Positions 63,948 to 64,000 of a stretch of DNA of 64,000 nt are shown here, piece after piece. This stretch comes from Thalassoglobus polymorphus (GTDB taxonomy: Bacteria; Planctomycetota; Planctomycetia; Planctomycetales; Planctomycetaceae). The stretch lies in the NCBI RefSeq assembly GCF_007744255.1, contig NZ_CP036267.1, forward strand, positions 3,413,500 through 3,477,499, given 5' to 3'. A program made the position numbers and the translations under genes. Positions within the stretch are counted from its first letter, which is position 1, and every line of letters starts with the position of its first letter. The notes beneath the pieces were generated by a model that saw only the letters and a program-made list of their open reading frames with translations, had not been told where the DNA came from and made no database searches.

Positions 63948-64000
63948 ATGACGGTAAAAATTGGGATTGTTGGTCTTGGCTTCATGGGGATGACTCACTT
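63948..64000 (+). CDS. Gfo/Idh/MocA family oxidoreductase (3' partial)
   Basis: The gene starts at ATG 63948 after GAAGGATGAGGAAG and runs off the window. The 17 visible residues, MTVKIGIVGLGFMGMTH, are the N-terminal dinucleotide-binding loop (GxGxMG) of this family. No signal peptide precedes it, so it is probably cytoplasmic. Too little is visible to say more. Confidence 0.75.
   Translation, partial: MTVKIGIVGLGFMGMTH

Overview
The window reads as a piece of a planctomycete chromosome, probably family Planctomycetaceae (genus not determinable by eye). The evidence is a DUF1592-type surface cytochrome paired with a DUF1552 protein, several Gfo/Idh/MocA oxidoreductases (one Tat-exported), an ECF sigma factor abutting a 3306-residue membrane protein, a PEP-CTERM protein, a BatA/VWA protein and a DUF4175-like coiled-coil protein. 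Base composition is moderate and even. Coding density is high, genes are mostly in short units, and gaps of 100-700 bases hold small palindromic repeats. I saw no tRNA, rRNA, CRISPR array or intact insertion sequence.

Layout. 1-5.1 kb: the end of a fuconate dehydratase-type enolase-superfamily gene, then the DUF1592/DUF1552 pair. 5.2-12 kb: housekeeping and unlinked enzymes (frr, a class I O-methyltransferase with an extra N-terminal region, an alkaline-phosphatase-superfamily protein, trmB, a membrane-anchored SGNH hydrolase). 12.2-24.2 kb: a Tat-exported oxidoreductase, then the giant FecR/VIT/VWA/TPR protein and its sigma factor. 24.7-31 kb: two NtrC-type response regulators (one without the GAFTGA loop), a 2-hydroxyacid dehydrogenase, and a convergent bfd/bfr iron pair. 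31-36.2 kb: an LptB-like ATPase, a transketolase, and a cyclic-nucleotide-domain/protein-kinase fusion. 36.6-41.8 kb: a GntR regulator divergent from an oxidoreductase, a class III aminotransferase and an NRAMP-fold transporter. 42.5-49.4 kb: a PL6 polysaccharide lyase back to back with an SSS symporter, a 77-residue membrane peptide, two amidohydrolases and a gamma-glutamyltransferase. 49.8-54.7 kb: a BatA/VWA membrane protein, a CE15 glucuronoyl esterase and an M19 dipeptidase. 55-64 kb: a HicBA-like pair, an apparently unrecorded 46-codon gene with its own terminator, a 1417-residue coiled-coil membrane protein, tandem repeats, a STAS-like protein, a phosphodiesterase remnant, a PEP-CTERM protein and the start of another oxidoreductase.

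The carbohydrate genes (PL6 lyase, CE15 esterase, symporter, amidohydrolases, aminotransferase, oxidoreductases) suggest uptake and breakdown of algal or plant uronic-acid polymers. That is inference from families and neighbourhood.

The most distinctive non-coding signal is a pair of dispersed palindromic repeats. PR1 is 81 bp with six copies. PR2 is about 100 bp with more than ten copies, some in tandem. Twice a PR1 copy sits at the same point inside a PR2 copy, in opposite orientations. One PR1 copy supplies the stop codon of a gene, and one gene is framed by inverted PR2 copies. Gene starts given here were often moved inward from the longest open frame to a start with a ribosome-binding site or signal peptide; each case is stated.
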